DNA from: Moraxella catarrhalis
GTDB taxonomy: Bacteria; Pseudomonadota; Gammaproteobacteria; Pseudomonadales; Moraxellaceae
Reading direction: 5' to 3'
DNA: 64,000 bases
Assembly: GCF_001656295.1 (NCBI RefSeq)
Contig: NZ_LXHE01000022.1
Location: 1-64,000 of the forward strand
Part shown: piece by piece, positions 56,154 through 64,000 of the stretch
Numbering within the stretch: the stretch's first letter is position 1
Layout: every line of letters starts with the position of its first letter
Notes under the pieces: model-generated
What the model saw: only the letters and a program-made list of their open reading frames with translations
What the model was told of the DNA's origin: nothing
Databases searched by the model: none
Translations under genes and position numbers: made by a program

Positions 56154-56707
56154 GAGGCTGCGCCCGTCGAGCCGCCCGTCGCACCAAACCCTTGGCGACT
56201 GGTGCCAGTTTTGTTATCTTGAGTGGCTTGTGCCAAGCTTTGGCGATTGCCATTGGTGGCTTGCTGCTGAGCGCTCTGTGCCGGCTGCTGCGTGGTGGTA
56301 GGCGTTTGAGCAGTTTGTGAAGCTTGAGCAGTGGCAGCTCGGTTGCCAGCTGCTCGGCTTGCCACATAGCCTGCCGCCGCACCTGCCGCTGCCGCTGCCA
56401 GTAAGCTGCCTGTACCATTGCCATCGGTGGCAACTGCTTCACCCTCATCTTCGGTCTGGCTGACTGCCATTTGTGCTTCTTGAGCCTGCATCTCAAGTTC
56501 GGCAGCTTGCGCTTGCAAGGCGGCGGCTTGCTCTTGAAGTGCTTGTGCTTCAGGACTGGTATATTGTGCAGGCTGCTCGTGTGGCTCGGCAGGTGCTACC
56601 GCTTGCGGAGCTTCAGATGAGCATGCCGCTAAGCTGAGTCCTGCGCCACCAAGCAAGACCAAAGAGATTTGACGAGACGATTTGCGAGTTTTTACAGAAT
56701 TTGTCAT
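56150..56707 (-). CDS. YgiB-like (DUF1190-related) lipoprotein
   Basis: The protein has 185 residues from ATG 56707 with an AGGTAG ribosome site; a start at 56731 is in frame. A lipoprotein signal ends LAAC, then comes an Ala/Gln/Glu-rich, coiled-coil-like segment (about 40-90), a Gly/Ala stretch, and a C-terminal part ending GFGATGG, resembling the end of YgiB. Composition is highly biased (Ala, Gln, Thr), so identification rests mainly on the coupled YgiC-like gene. The function is unknown. Confidence 0.7.
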   Translation of the reverse strand: MTNSVKTRKSSRQISLVLLGGAGLSLAACSSEAPQAVAPAEPHEQPAQYTSPEAQALQEQAAALQAQAAELEMQAQEAQMAVSQTEDEGEAVATDGNGTGSLLAAAAAGAAAGYVASRAAGNRAATAQASQTAQTPTTTQQPAQSAQQQATNGNRQSLAQATQDNKTGTSRQGFGATGGSTGAAS

Positions 56708-56903
56708 AAAGCTACCTAAAAATAAAGACACTGTCTTTCATTATGACGACAAACGCTTGATTTTACAAGTCAGGATCAGTAAAACAGCCTCTTAAATGCC
56801 CAGTTTATCAGCAAATTGTATATGAGTGATGGGGGTGATGTGATATAATAAGACGTTTATATTCTCTTTAATGATTGATAAGCATTAAATAGCTAGGTGA
56901 TTT

Positions 56904-57713
56904 ATGCCAAAACACAGCCCAGCCCCAAACACAGCTCCCAAAAATGGCGGGTTTTTTGACCGTCTGTGGCAAGGGTTTTTGACTACCGTTGGTACTGAGC
57001 GATTTTTCCATATTTTTTCGCCTTGGGTGAAGTATTTGGCTGCAATCGCTGCTGTGTTGCTTGGCGTTGGTCTGGTGTGGGCGCTTGGTTTTGCGCCACC
57101 TGATTATCTGCAAGGTAACAGCTATCGCATTATCTTTATTCATGTACCCGCAGCAAGTCTTGCGATGAGCATTTATTTTGCTTTAAGTGTGCTTGGTGTG
57201 ATTTTTTTGGTTTGGAAAATTAAGACCGCCAACATCGTCGCCCAAGCCATTGCACCCATTGGATTCATCTTTTGTGTGATCAGCTTATTGACGGGTTCAA
57301 TTTGGGCAAAACCCACTTGGGGTACTTATTGGGTTTGGGATGCACGCCTAACCTCCATGCTGATTTTGGCGTTTTTGTATGCTGGTGTGATTGCGCTGTT
57401 TTCTGCTTTTGAAAATAGTAGCAACCGCGGAAAAGCAGCTGCCATTTTATCCATCGTAGGTGCGGTGAACTTGCCCATCATCAAGTACTCTGTTGAATGG
57501 TGGAATACGCTACATCAAGGTGCAACATTTACCGTTACCAATGCACCAAAAATGAGTGCGTCCATGTGGGTGCCACTTTTGATTATGATTTTGGGCATGT
57601 ACTTTATGGTGGCGGCAATTGCTATTTATCGTGCCAATTCACTGATTTTAGCTTGTGAAGCCAATAAGGCTTGGGTGATGCGATTGATTAATCAAAGTCA
57701 GGAAGGTGTGTGA
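56904..57713 (+). CDS. ccmC: Haem exporter/handling protein CcmC
   Basis: CcmC loads haem onto CcmE on the periplasmic side in System I cytochrome c maturation. The protein has 269 residues with six membrane segments and the tryptophan-rich WWD-type motif WGTYWVWDARLTSM (about 140-153), plus conserved His residues in FIHVPAA and EWWNTLHQG. ccmD follows with one-base overlap. The ccmA and ccmB genes expected before it are not adjacent; the YgiB-like gene stands divergent. Confidence 0.93.
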   Translation: MPKHSPAPNTAPKNGGFFDRLWQGFLTTVGTERFFHIFSPWVKYLAAIAAVLLGVGLVWALGFAPPDYLQGNSYRIIFIHVPAASLAMSIYFALSVLGVIFLVWKIKTANIVAQAIAPIGFIFCVISLLTGSIWAKPTWGTYWVWDARLTSMLILAFLYAGVIALFSAFENSSNRGKAAAILSIVGAVNLPIIKYSVEWWNTLHQGATFTVTNAPKMSASMWVPLLIMILGMYFMVAAIAIYRANSLILACEANKAWVMRLINQSQEGV

Positions 57714-57913
57714 TGACACCATATTTTAAGTCAATGAGCGAATTTATTGCGATGGGTGATCATGGTTATTATGTGTGGCTATGTTATGCATTGACTGTGA
57801 TTGCTATTTTGGGATTAATTATTTATACCAAAAATGAGCGTAAAGTTACCATCCAAAAACTCAGTCGTCAGCATGCACGCGGACGATTAACCAACAAACA
57901 GCGCCGTCAGTAG
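57713..57913 (+). CDS. ccmD: Small haem-exporter protein CcmD
   Basis: The protein has 66 residues, typical for CcmD. It has a single membrane segment (YYVWLCYALTVIAILGLIIY, about residues 18-37) and a basic cytoplasmic tail (KLSRQHARGR). The conserved Tyr ahead of the helix is present. The ATG overlaps the ccmC stop (TGATG). It helps release haem-loaded CcmE. Confidence 0.9.
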   Translation: MTPYFKSMSEFIAMGDHGYYVWLCYALTVIAILGLIIYTKNERKVTIQKLSRQHARGRLTNKQRRQ

Positions 57914-57982
57914 GTGCTTGGCTGAATTTATCGCTGTAATGAGCATTTGAGCATATGGCGACTTAAACGATGTGGGGGGATA

Positions 57983-58504
57983 ATGAACTCTGTACGACAA
58001 AAAAAACTGATGTGGGTGCTGGCAGTGCTGCTGGGTGCTGTCGTGGCGGTCAGTTTGATTTTATATGCCATTCGTAATCAGACAGATTATTATTTTGATC
58101 CAACTGCGATCGCTGCAGGTCAAGCTCCTGAAGCTAAGCGTATCCGAGTAGGCGGCATGGTGGTTGCAGGCAGTGTTCAGCGAGACCCTAGCGATCAGCT
58201 GAACATACAATTTAAAATCACCGACTATAAAGCTGTCGTACCAGTCAGTTACCGGGGTGTTTTGCCAGATTTATTTGCCGAAAATTCAGGCATCGTCGCG
58301 ACAGGTGAGCTACAAGATGGCGTGTTTGTTGCCAGTGAAGTGCTGGCAAAGCATGACGAAAACTATATGCCGCCTGAAGTTGCCAAGTCGCTTAAAACAG
58401 AACATGCCGCACGCGGAACGGATGTTAATAATGGACAGTTTGTACCCGCAACGCCGATGAGTGAAATTGATGAGCGTAACGCCGCTCAAGGCACCGAGCG
58501 TTAA
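57983..58504 (+). CDS. ccmE: Haem chaperone CcmE
   Basis: The protein has 173 residues from ATG 57983, which has a GGGGGGAT ribosome site; a frame to 57947 is spurious. It has one membrane segment (about 8-28) and an OB fold with [25 protein letters not shown], then the haem-binding His in [13 protein letters not shown] (near residue 123) and a C-terminal tail. With CcmC and CcmD it forms part of System I; ccmFGH are not seen beyond. AniA with its CAACH haem site is a local client. Confidence 0.94.
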   Translation: MNSVRQKKLMWVLAVLLGAVVAVSLILYAIRNQTDYYFDPTAIAAGQAPEAKRIRVGGMVVAGSVQRDPSDQLNIQFKITDYKAVVPVSYRGVLPDLFAENSGIVATGELQDGVFVASEVLAKHDENYMPPEVAKSLKTEHAARGTDVNNGQFVPATPMSEIDERNAAQGTER

Positions 58505-58526
58505 AGTATGACTTTGATGGCTCAAT

Positions 58527-58556
58527 AAAAATCCTCCAACGGTTGGAGGATTTTTT
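58527..58556. terminator. Bidirectional terminator between ccmE and metQ
   Basis: AAAAATCCTCCAA (58527-58539) pairs with TTGGAGGATTTTT (58543-58555) around a short loop, with an additional T at the end. Confidence 0.88.
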
Positions 58557-58574
58557 ATGGTAAGATTGGTCAGA

Positions 58575-59405
58575 TTACCAGCCTTTGATAACACCATCTT
58601 TGAATTGCTTTTTGGCTTCAGCTTCCACTTCGTCTGTTTGATAGGCTTTGACGAAGTTTTGGATCGCTTCAGAGTCTTTATTATCTGCACGAGCGACAAT
58701 GATATTGACATAAGGTGAGTCTTTGTCTTCAACAAAAACACCATTTTCTGTTGCAGTTAAGCCGACTTGACCAGCATAGTTGTTATTCACCACCGCCAGA
58801 TCAACATCGTCAATCGCACGAGCAGCAACCGAAGTATCGACTTCTTTGATCACCAGATTCTTTGGATTTTCTACGATATCAAGCGTGGTTGAGAATAGGT
58901 TGGTGTTGTCTTTTAGCTTGATTAAGCCTTGCTTTTCTAGCAAAATCAGCGCACGAGCCAAGTTTGATGGATCGTTTGGAACAGCGATGATGGCGCCATC
59001 TTGTAGCTCATCCAATGTCTTGATTTTGGTTGAATAACCTGCCAATGGATAAACAAAAGTGTTACCGACGATGACCAAGTTATCCAAGCCTTTTTCTTGG
59101 CTGTCTTTTTCAAGATAAGGCTTGTGCTGCATGGCATTGGCGTCAAGCTCACCTTTTGAGACGGCTGAGTTTGGCATAGCATAGTCATTAAACTCAACCA
59201 ATTCAACGGTTAGGTTGTATTTTTCTTTAGCGACCTGACCTGCTACCTCTGCCACAGCTTGCTCAGGACCTGCCATGACGCCAACCTTGATAGTCTGTGC
59301 AGCTGTATCAGAGATGGCAGCTGGTTCGTTTGATTGATTGCTGCAGCCTGCCAATGCGATGCCAGATGCCAACGCACAAATACCAAAAATTTTACCAAAA
59401 TTCAT
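58575..59405 (-). CDS. metQ: Methionine ABC-transporter substrate-binding lipoprotein
   Basis: The protein has 276 residues. A lipoprotein signal ends LAGC (Cys21); the NLPA/MetQ domain follows: IKVGVMAGPEQAVAEVA, EFNDYAMPNSAVSKGELDANAMQHKPYL, FVYPLAGYSTKI and IAVPNDPSNLARALILL. It binds methionine for the MetN-MetI transporter. It is 180 bases from metI, more than usual inside an operon, so it may also have its own promoter. Confidence 0.94.
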   Translation of the reverse strand: MNFGKIFGICALASGIALAGCSNQSNEPAAISDTAAQTIKVGVMAGPEQAVAEVAGQVAKEKYNLTVELVEFNDYAMPNSAVSKGELDANAMQHKPYLEKDSQEKGLDNLVIVGNTFVYPLAGYSTKIKTLDELQDGAIIAVPNDPSNLARALILLEKQGLIKLKDNTNLFSTTLDIVENPKNLVIKEVDTSVAARAIDDVDLAVVNNNYAGQVGLTATENGVFVEDKDSPYVNIIVARADNKDSEAIQNFVKAYQTDEVEAEAKKQFKDGVIKGW

Positions 59406-59469
59406 AAAATGACCTTACAAAATAAAATAAAGTTATATGTTCAAAAATCGCTTAAGTATTGACAAAAGC

Positions 59470-59547
59470 CATAAAAACTTATCTATTAAAGCATAAAAGA
59501 TGAGAAAAGAGCAAGTGTCAATGATGATATTTCACATAAAAACTTAT
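59470..59547 (-). repeat. Two direct copies of a 13-base motif between metI and metQ
   Basis: CATAAAAACTTAT occurs at 59470-59482 and 59535-59547, same orientation and 65 bases apart (about six helical turns). They could be operator-like; no known regulator is recognised. Confidence 0.4.
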
Positions 59548-59585
59548 GAAATTTTTTCAATTTTGTACAGGTTGATTCAGCGTGG

Positions 59586-60275
59586 CTATCGGTGGTCAAC
59601 TTTGGCTGCCAAGACATCGCCAGCTTTTTGAAAAATCATCACAATGGCAACAATGATGATGGTTGAAATCCACTTGACATATACCATATTGCGATGCTCA
59701 CCATAGTTAATCGCAAGGCTTCCCAAGCCACCACCGCCAACCACGCCTGCCATTGCAGAATAACCAATCAAAGACACCAAGGTCAATGTGACCGCATTAA
59801 TCAAAATGGGCAGGCTTTCGGCAAAATAGTATTTGCTGACAACCTGCCAATGTGTTGCACCCATAGATTTGGCAGCTTCGGTCAGTCCTGTGGGTACTTC
59901 TAATAAAGCATTGGCGGTCAAGCGTGCAAAAAATGGAATTGCTGCCACACTCAAAGGGACAATGGCAGCTGTTGTGCCAAGGGTTGTTCCCACCAAAAAT
60001 CGTGTGACTGGCATGAGAATAATGAGCAAAATAATAAAAGGAACGGAGCGACCAATATTAATAATAACATCCAAAATCACAAATGTACTGCGATTTTCAA
60101 GGATACGCCCTTTATCGGTTAAAAATGCCAAAAACCCTATCGGTAGCCCAACCAAAACAGCGATGGCAGTGGCAGCAAGCCCCATATAGATGGTTTCCCA
60201 AGTGGATTGGGCAACCATCTCCCACATTCTTGGGTGCATTTCACTGACAAATTTTGTGACGATTTCATTCCACAT
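59586..60275 (-). CDS. metI: Methionine ABC-transporter permease
   Basis: The protein has 229 residues from ATG 60275, overlapping the metN stop by 11 bases; a TTG at 60290 is also in frame. It has five membrane segments and the inner-membrane EAA-type loop ([23 protein letters not shown], with the conserved Gly). The motif [20 protein letters not shown] near the end is typical for MetI. Confidence 0.94.
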   Translation of the reverse strand: MWNEIVTKFVSEMHPRMWEMVAQSTWETIYMGLAATAIAVLVGLPIGFLAFLTDKGRILENRSTFVILDVIINIGRSVPFIILLIILMPVTRFLVGTTLGTTAAIVPLSVAAIPFFARLTANALLEVPTGLTEAAKSMGATHWQVVSKYYFAESLPILINAVTLTLVSLIGYSAMAGVVGGGGLGSLAINYGEHRNMVYVKWISTIIIVAIVMIFQKAGDVLAAKVDHR

Positions 60276-61335
60276 AGCCGATAATCTCAATATTGACCCG
60301 ATGGGCGGTTAAAAATTCTATTGCTTGCATAACTGAGGTGCCTTCACCGATAAGCTCGGCAATGGTAAAGCCAAATTTTATGTCGCCTGCATAATCCATC
60401 TGTGAGGTTAAAATATTAAAATCTACATCAAATTGTTTTGAAGCAAGCGAAAATAACGGCATATCCACTGAATTGCCCGTAAATTCAAACTGAATCACTG
60501 GTGATAATCCCAACGCAGGTTCGGATTTGAGTTGGCTAAGATAGCTGTTTGGCAGACCGATATGAAATGTCGAACGAATGAAGGATTTGGCAAGTTTGGT
60601 TTGAGGATTGGCAAAAATTTCACCGACCTTGCCTTGTTCAATCAGCACGCCTTTGTCCATCACTGCAACCTTATCGCAAATACGCTTCACCACATCCATC
60701 TCATGTGTGATTAATAAAATGGTAATGCCAAGCTCTTCATTAATCTTCTTAAGCAAAGTTAAGATAGATTGGGTGGTTGCAGGATCAAGTGCAGAAGTTG
60801 CTTCATCGCACAAAAGAACCTTTGGGTCAGATGCCAAAGCTCGTGCAATGGCAACACGCTGTTTTTGTCCGCCTGATAAATTGGCAGGATAAACCTCTTT
60901 TTTGTCGCTTAAGCCAACCAGCTCAAGCAGGTCGCCCACTTTACTGGCAATCACCGCCTTGGGTGTGCCTGATAATTCAAGTGGTAGGGCAATGTTTTCA
61001 AAAGTCGTGCGAGAGTGTAACAGGTTAAAGTGCTGAAAAATCATGCCAATTTTTCGGCGTTGAGTGATGAGTTCACGCTCAGACAAGGCTGTCAAATCCA
61101 CATCGTCAATCACAACAGAGCCTTCACTTGGTCGCTCAAGCAGATTGACACAGCGGATTAAGGTAGATTTACCAGCACCTGAAGCACCAATGATACCGTA
61201 GATTTCGCCACTTTGGACGGTCAAATCGGTTGGCTGTACCGCAGTAAAACTCGTCGTTTTACCCTCTTTTTCAATAACAAATTGTTTGCTAACACCTAAG
61301 AGGGTGATCATGGGCGAGAGGGAGTGTGTGGACAT
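60265..61335 (-). CDS. metN: Methionine ABC-transporter ATP-binding protein
   Basis: The protein has 356 residues. Walker A is [15 protein letters not shown], signature [15 protein letters not shown], Walker [12 protein letters not shown], and the last 80 residues form the NIL regulatory domain that senses internal methionine. The start at 61335 has AAGG at nine bases; an inner ATG at 61311 lacks a site. It is the first gene of metNIQ. Confidence 0.95.
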   Translation of the reverse strand: MSTHSLSPMITLLGVSKQFVIEKEGKTTSFTAVQPTDLTVQSGEIYGIIGASGAGKSTLIRCVNLLERPSEGSVVIDDVDLTALSERELITQRRKIGMIFQHFNLLHSRTTFENIALPLELSGTPKAVIASKVGDLLELVGLSDKKEVYPANLSGGQKQRVAIARALASDPKVLLCDEATSALDPATTQSILTLLKKINEELGITILLITHEMDVVKRICDKVAVMDKGVLIEQGKVGEIFANPQTKLAKSFIRSTFHIGLPNSYLSQLKSEPALGLSPVIQFEFTGNSVDMPLFSLASKQFDVDFNILTSQMDYAGDIKFGFTIAELIGEGTSVMQAIEFLTAHRVNIEIIGYVE

Positions 61336-61456
61336 CGTTAAATTGCCTTGATCAATGAAGTAAACCCTATATTATATCATATACGAACCAAACATTAAAA
61401 TGATGACAATGATGCCTGTCTGTTTCATTAATGATTGGTGGATTTATTCTTAATGT

Positions 61457-63022
61457 CTAAGACGGTGGTTTTGATTTGGCAGCCAGTGGTAAAATCACCA
61501 AAAAGCGTGTATGCCCAAGCCAAGTATCTGTGATGATTGTGCCGTGATGAGCTTCAACAATCTGCGATACCAATGATAGCCCAAGCCCTGACCCCTTTTT
61601 TTCTTGCTTTAGGCGTACAAAAGGGCTAAAAATGTCCTTACGCTTATCCTCAGGAATACCTAAGCCTTGATCAATAAAAGCAAGCACTGCAAAATTTGGC
61701 TGATCTGCCTTTTGCTCTTTATCTTTGGGACGAGTCAGACGCTTTAAAAAATCAGTCGGAGTTTTGCTGTCTAAAGTGTTTGCTTCATCTGATTTTGAGT
61801 GTAAAATATCACCATCACCAATTTCACAAAAACTGTCTAGCAAGTATTGAGGGATTGAGTTAGCTTCTTGAATATTGGTGGCGTGATACAAATAAACCTG
61901 AACAGGTGGTATGCCGTGAATCATGGCGTTATTAAGCAGGTTGCGCACCAGATGGGTAAGTAATTTTGGCTGAGCCATCACGCTCACTGGTTCGCCGATC
62001 AATGTCGCTTCAGGATAATGCTGAACTTCTGAGCGGATCAGCTCATACAAATCGACTTGCTCAGTGGCTTGTAGAGCGTGCCCTGCATCTAGCCGAGATA
62101 CCAACAAAATGCTTTCAACCAAATCATTAAGCCCTGTCAAATCACGATTCACCGCAGAAGCCCGTTTGTCAAATTTGGCTTTGGTGGCTTCATCAAGCTG
62201 GCTTGTCAGCATGTCCATCATCTCAATTTGTAAGCGAATCCGAGTGATGGGTGTGCGAAACTCATGTGAAGCGTGTGCAAGCAAGAGGCTGTGGGCATTG
62301 ATCAGCTGTTCGATTTTTTGGGCAGATTGGTTAAAGCCATGCGCAAGCACTGCGATCTCATCATTACCCTCTTCGCTGACGCGCACACTAAAATCGCCTT
62401 CACCCAAGCGGCTCATCTGTCGGCTTAGTTGATTGATTCGCCAAGTAATACTGTGCGAAATCCACCAAAGCACCGCCGACATGATGGTAAATAACAAAAC
62501 CGTTCCTGAAAATAGATTAAACCACGCCATCAAAGGGCGCTCAGGACTGGGAATGCGATTTTCATACCATAAAGAATACCCAAGCGCGCTCTCCACCACA
62601 ATATGTGGGGGCGACGACGCAAAAATTTGGCTAATCCACGGCGGATCAGGCAAAAGCGTTTCGGGCAAATCAGTATTCTCGGTTTGTAGCATCAGCCGCC
62701 CTTGTGGGTCATACAGCCCAATTTTGGCGTTCAAGCTTTCATCAAAAATATCAAAACTTTTTTTGATAACTACCAAAGAAAAGCGCGCTTGCAGCAAATT
62801 ATTTTGAGCTGATAAGGTGTGCGCCTCCGCCAAAAACGGCTCAATTTGATTCATGATTTGACTGGCGACAGCTCGGTTTCTTGCATGATCAGAATTGTTA
62901 TGCGCAAATTGAGACAGCAGCACAAAAGCAATGGTAAAGGTTAAAAGCGCCAAAAAAACGCTGATAAATAATCGCGCCGAAATGGAGCGAAAACCAAATT
63001 TGCCATGATGTACCGAGCTCAT
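61457..63022 (-). CDS. Sensor histidine kinase, partner of the OmpR-type regulator
   Basis: The protein has 521 residues from ATG 63022, which has a GGAG site; a longer frame to 63097 is less likely. It has a membrane segment near 13-33 and a second near 170-195 around a periplasmic part, HAMP (about 195-245), HisKA with His253 in SHEFRTPITRI, and HATPase (NLLNNAMIHG, then DQGLGIP and GSGLGLSLV). Between the N and G1 boxes is an insert of about 70 polar residues (from HATNIQEANS to KEQKADQPNF), unusual for this domain. The signal is not known. It follows its regulator gene but a terminator-like hairpin separates them. Confidence 0.88.
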   Translation of the reverse strand: MSSVHHGKFGFRSISARLFISVFLALLTFTIAFVLLSQFAHNNSDHARNRAVASQIMNQIEPFLAEAHTLSAQNNLLQARFSLVVIKKSFDIFDESLNAKIGLYDPQGRLMLQTENTDLPETLLPDPPWISQIFASSPPHIVVESALGYSLWYENRIPSPERPLMAWFNLFSGTVLLFTIMSAVLWWISHSITWRINQLSRQMSRLGEGDFSVRVSEEGNDEIAVLAHGFNQSAQKIEQLINAHSLLLAHASHEFRTPITRIRLQIEMMDMLTSQLDEATKAKFDKRASAVNRDLTGLNDLVESILLVSRLDAGHALQATEQVDLYELIRSEVQHYPEATLIGEPVSVMAQPKLLTHLVRNLLNNAMIHGIPPVQVYLYHATNIQEANSIPQYLLDSFCEIGDGDILHSKSDEANTLDSKTPTDFLKRLTRPKDKEQKADQPNFAVLAFIDQGLGIPEDKRKDIFSPFVRLKQEKKGSGLGLSLVSQIVEAHHGTIITDTWLGHTRFLVILPLAAKSKPPS

Positions 63023-63108
63023 AAGACTCCAATTGTTAATTAAATGATGACCCACGCTCACATCAGATATGAGCCACGGAGTGGCGAAACACTCCAATCA
63101 AATGCAGA

Positions 63109-63139
63109 AAAACCATCAAGCCTGTCGCCTGATGGTTTT
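63109..63139 (-). terminator. Terminator-like hairpin between regulator and kinase
   Basis: AAAACCATCA (63109-63118) pairs with TGATGGTTTT (63130-63139), with a T run on the minus strand. It lies 15 bases after the regulator stop and before the kinase start. Confidence 0.65.
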
Positions 63140-63153
63140 GGATAATACTGTCG

Positions 63154-63876
63154 TTAAACTTGATCGGTGGCAAATTGATAGCCAACGCCTCGCACTGTGA
63201 TAATGCGCTTAGGCTGACGTGGGTTGTCCTCAATCAAGGCGCGCAGTCTTGAGATGTGAACATCGATGGCGCGATCAATATTTTCTGAGCTGTCATCGTT
63301 TGGCATGGCTTGCCATAGCTGCTCACGATTGAGCACTTTGCCAGCATGCGTAGCAAAGTAATGCAAAAGCTGAAACTGGTGTGTGGTCAGACGGACGGTC
63401 TTTTCATCAATCGTGACCTCATGGCTGTCTGGATAAACTGTCAAGCGACCAAAAGTAAGGCTGCCTGAATTGGTGTCTGCCTGATTTGGCGTCTCATGAC
63501 GACGCAAGACAGCACGGATACGCGCTAACAGCTCTCGCGGCTCAAATGGCTTGGCGATATAGTCATCAGCGCCCATCTCAAGTCCTAAAACGCGGTCGGT
63601 GGTGTCTCCCTTGGCGGTGAGCATCACGATAGGCACTTTATTAATCATGGCATTTTTTGAGCCGCGTACTTTTTGGCAAACTTGCATGCCATCCATATCT
63701 GGAAGCATCAAATCCAAAACAATCAAGCTGATATCACGCTCTTTGGCGTCCAAAATATCTAAGCCGCCTTGACCGGTGGAAGCATGATGCACTTCGTAAT
63801 AATTCATAGAAAGATAATCGCTGATAAGCTCCGCTAAATCTGGATCATCTTCAATCAGTAGGATCTGTTTATTCAT
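63154..63876 (-). CDS. OmpR/PhoB-family response regulator
   Basis: The protein has 240 residues. The receiver domain (residues 1-120) has the acidic pocket Asp10/Asp11 and the phosphoacceptor Asp55 (VLDLMLPDMDG), Thr in MLTAKGD and Lys in AKPFEP; the DNA-binding winged helix follows (VRLTTHQFQLLHYFATHAGKVLNREQL, then IDVHISRLRALIEDNP, TVRGVGYQF). Its kinase follows. Relatives include RstA and CpxR types, and I cannot assign a name. The 124-bp region to the window edge holds no further gene. Confidence 0.92.
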   Translation of the reverse strand: MNKQILLIEDDPDLAELISDYLSMNYYEVHHASTGQGGLDILDAKERDISLIVLDLMLPDMDGMQVCQKVRGSKNAMINKVPIVMLTAKGDTTDRVLGLEMGADDYIAKPFEPRELLARIRAVLRRHETPNQADTNSGSLTFGRLTVYPDSHEVTIDEKTVRLTTHQFQLLHYFATHAGKVLNREQLWQAMPNDDSSENIDRAIDVHISRLRALIEDNPRQPKRIITVRGVGYQFATDQV

Positions 63877-64000
63877 TTTAATGCCCTTAAATTTAAATTA
63901 TAGTGATTCATATATAAGGCTATCTTGCCAAGTTTTATAGGTGTTGGCAAGTGTATATTTGTAGCCAAATTGCATAAAAATTGGTCAATTTTCTCAATTT

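Noticed and set aside
57947-57982. Upstream start of ccmE
   Set aside because: The ATG at 57983 has the GGGGGGAT site and a normal CcmE N-terminus.
1-64000. CRISPR arrays, tRNA or rRNA genes
   Set aside because: No regularly spaced repeats and no tRNA-like cloverleaf or rRNA stretches were noticed on reading both strands.

Overview
The window looks like the chromosome of a gamma-proteobacterium of the family Moraxellaceae, most likely a Moraxella. The reasons are the norB - nsrR - aniA order of a truncated denitrification pathway, a three-domain AniA with a C-terminal cytochrome c, Moraxella/Acinetobacter-like proteins such as GacS, RelA and HisIE, and a moderate AT-rich composition. The species is not fixed by the sequence. 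There are 58 convincing protein genes, no rRNA or tRNA gene and no CRISPR array. Most of it is housekeeping chromosome, and I did not find a clearly undescribed multi-gene system.

Left part (1-14.8 kb): a complete IS1-family element whose right end lies three bases from the argA stop codon; argA; a small lipoprotein; a Fur-box-preceded iron pair (EfeM-like M75 lipoprotein plus Tat-exported DyP peroxidase EfeB, without the EfeU permease); a UvrD-like helicase with dusC; an orphan HutC-type GntR regulator; a membrane-anchored glutamate-synthase-domain protein; hisIE followed by tatABC; and rpmI-rplT without infC.

Denitrification block (14.9-22 kb): quinol NO reductase NorB, the NO sensor NsrR, copper nitrite reductase AniA, a NirV-like protein and a His-rich Sco copper chaperone. 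Palindromes resembling NsrR operators precede norB and aniA. Together these genes would reduce nitrite to N2O. The ccmCDE genes (57-58.5 kb) would serve maturation of the haem c domain of AniA, and TatABC would export EfeB.

Middle (22-43 kb): pheST, ihfA, rpmE2, zipA, mutM, relA, a DEAD-box helicase with a long leader, rlmD, a TSUP permease, cysM with an exonuclease gene, gacS, a DUF2892 protein, psd and a DUF454 protein.

Right part (43-64 kb): a tightly overlapping bioA-bioF-bioC-bioD operon followed by dtd; two NUDIX genes; a hypothetical gene-nadD-rsfS operon; uvrA and ssb; a YgiB/YgiC-like pair; ccmCDE; metNIQ; and a two-component pair (OmpR-type regulator, kinase) with a terminator-like hairpin between its genes.

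The best leads for a second look are the expanded, tandem-repeat-containing cysteine loop of NsrR, the permease-less lipoprotein EfeM/EfeB pair, the structured leader of the DEAD-box gene, two structured intergenic regions that could be small RNAs, and a gene-less 568-bp stretch before uvrA with an IS200/IS605-type end hairpin.
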